6,367 bases of DNA from Rhizobium sp. LCM 4573 (GTDB lineage: Bacteria > Pseudomonadota > Alphaproteobacteria > Rhizobiales > Rhizobiaceae): the NCBI RefSeq assembly GCF_001854865.1, contig NZ_MDDW01000001.1, positions 739,236 to 745,602 of the forward strand, read 5' to 3'. The notes beneath the pieces were generated by a model. It made no database searches. It saw only the letters and a list, made by a program, of their open reading frames with translations, and was not told where the DNA came from. Within the stretch, counting starts at the first letter, position 1; every line of letters starts with the position of its first letter. The translations under genes and the position numbers were made by a program. This document shows, piece after piece, positions 6,100 to 6,367 of this stretch.

Positions 6100-6217
6100 T
6101 GCCTGGGAGCTACCCCCCGTCCCCCGCCCTACAAAGCTTCCAGGCGAACTCTTCAATCCCCCTCGAAGAGAAAATGAGATGGCTCGGTTTCGCAACGGAA
6201 CCGGGCCAACTCATTTC
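6100..6217 (+). ncRNA. Putative general-stress small RNA with two cytosine-rich loops (GsrN-like design)
   Basis: About 118 nt, predicted from promoter, structure and lack of coding sense. The first hairpin pairs GCCTGGGAGC (6101-6110) with GCTTCCAGGC (6136-6145), 10 bp with one G-U, and exposes a 25-nt loop containing CCCCCC, CCCCC and CCC runs. The second pairs CTCTTC (6149-6154) with GAAGAG (6165-6170) around a loop with CCCCC. The third is the terminator-like hairpin at 6172-6216. Exposed C-rich loops in alphaproteobacterial small RNAs pair with G-rich ribosome-binding regions of target messages; Caulobacter GsrN, controlled by the EcfG factor SigT, has this layout. Homology to GsrN is not claimed, only similar design. 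The 5' end is inferred from the promoter, and the 3' end could extend to the T-run at 6225-6228. The structure was derived by eye, without folding energies. Confidence 0.68.
6172..6216. terminator. Long hairpin, probable bidirectional intrinsic terminator
   Basis: AAATGAG (6172-6178) pairs with CTCATTT (6210-6216). After one A-A mismatch, TGGCTCGGTT (6180-6189) pairs with AACCGGGCCA (6199-6208) with one G-U, leaving a 9-nt loop. On the plus strand the stem ends in TTTCT, a weak T-tract closing the small RNA. On the minus strand it ends in TTTTCTCTTC, a better tract, placed 28 nt after the kinase stop. It probably ends both converging transcripts. Confidence 0.65.
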
Positions 6218-6243
6218 TGGGCCGTTTTCATTCCCGTAGAGCG

Positions 6244-6367
6244 TCAATCGCCCACCTCTATGGGAAAGACCAGCCGGTAGGCGATCTTCTCCTCGGAAAT
6301 GGCATAACTCGCCTTACCGTTCACCGAGGCCGGCACGACGCGCTCCAACACGGTGCTGCCGAAATGC
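6244..6367 (-). CDS. Histidine kinase C-terminus, probably HWE/HisKA_2 family, cut by window edge
   Basis: Only the last 40 residues and the TGA stop (6244-6246) are present. The segment HFGSTVLERVVPASVNGKAS followed by a strand-like YAISEEKIAYRLVFPIE matches the end of the ATP-binding domain of HWE/HisKA_2 kinases, where G-F-G-S/T-x-L-I/L-E-x-x-V/L-P is followed by a G-G/N-G-x turn and a final beta strand. The H box, N box and sensor domain are outside the window, so the signal and subfamily cannot be told. Members of this class phosphorylate PhyR-like or single-domain regulators and often feed the EcfG stress pathway, which would suit the neighbouring EcfG promoters. It converges on the small-RNA gene and shares its terminator hairpin. 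The family call rests on a short tail only. Confidence 0.65.
   Translation of the reverse strand, partial: HFGSTVLERVVPASVNGKASYAISEEKIAYRLVFPIEVGD

Noticed and set aside
6174..6239. 21-codon frame (MRWLGFATEPGQLISGPFSFP) inside the small-RNA region
   Set aside because: It lies within the terminator hairpin, has only a weak GAAGAG too close to the ATG, and resembles no known peptide.
1..6367. CRISPR arrays, insertion sequences, tRNA or rRNA genes
   Set aside because: No regularly spaced repeats, transposase-like proteins, terminal inverted repeats or tRNA-like cloverleaf sequences were seen on either strand.

Overview
The window looks like chromosomal or large-replicon DNA from an alphaproteobacterium, most likely of the Rhizobiaceae. 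The clues are a high-GC coding style, a peptide-type ABC transporter with an M20D amidohydrolase, a CsbD-family stress protein, two matches to the EcfG/RpoE2 general-stress promoter, and the tail of a probable HWE-type histidine kinase. Genus cannot be fixed from the sequence alone.

Positions 1-5706 form one divergently arranged uptake-and-hydrolysis locus. On the minus strand, from about 1672 leftward, lie an M20D amidohydrolase and, 31 bp further on, the first 159 residues of an OppD/DppD-type ATPase that runs off the left edge. On the plus strand lie a secreted family-5 solute-binding protein (2001-3710), an OppB-type permease (3783-4793) and an OppC-type permease (4786-5706, overlapping the previous stop by 8 bp). 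The plus-strand operon has no ATPase before the next, unrelated gene, so the minus-strand ATPase most likely powers it. The simplest reading is import of a peptide or N-acyl/amide-linked amino acid, followed by amide hydrolysis in the cytoplasm. The 328-bp divergent gap carries an 8-7-8 inverted repeat (1757-1779) that could be a shared operator. A GC-rich hairpin between the binding-protein and permease genes probably sets a high binding-protein to permease ratio.

Positions 5707-6367 have a different character: a small general-stress cluster. An EcfG-type promoter (5754-5778) precedes a 65-residue CsbD-family protein (5830-6027). A second, perfect EcfG match (GGAAC, 16 nt, CGTT at 6068-6092) has no convincing protein gene behind it. 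It fires into a strongly structured stretch (about 6100-6217): a 10-bp stem with a 25-nt cytosine-rich loop, a second hairpin with another CCCCC loop, and a long terminator-like hairpin. I interpret this as a general-stress small RNA, similar in design to Caulobacter GsrN, and regard it as the most interesting object in the window. The last 124 bases encode, on the minus strand, the C-terminal 40 residues of a probable HWE/HisKA_2 histidine kinase, a class that often feeds the PhyR-EcfG stress pathway.
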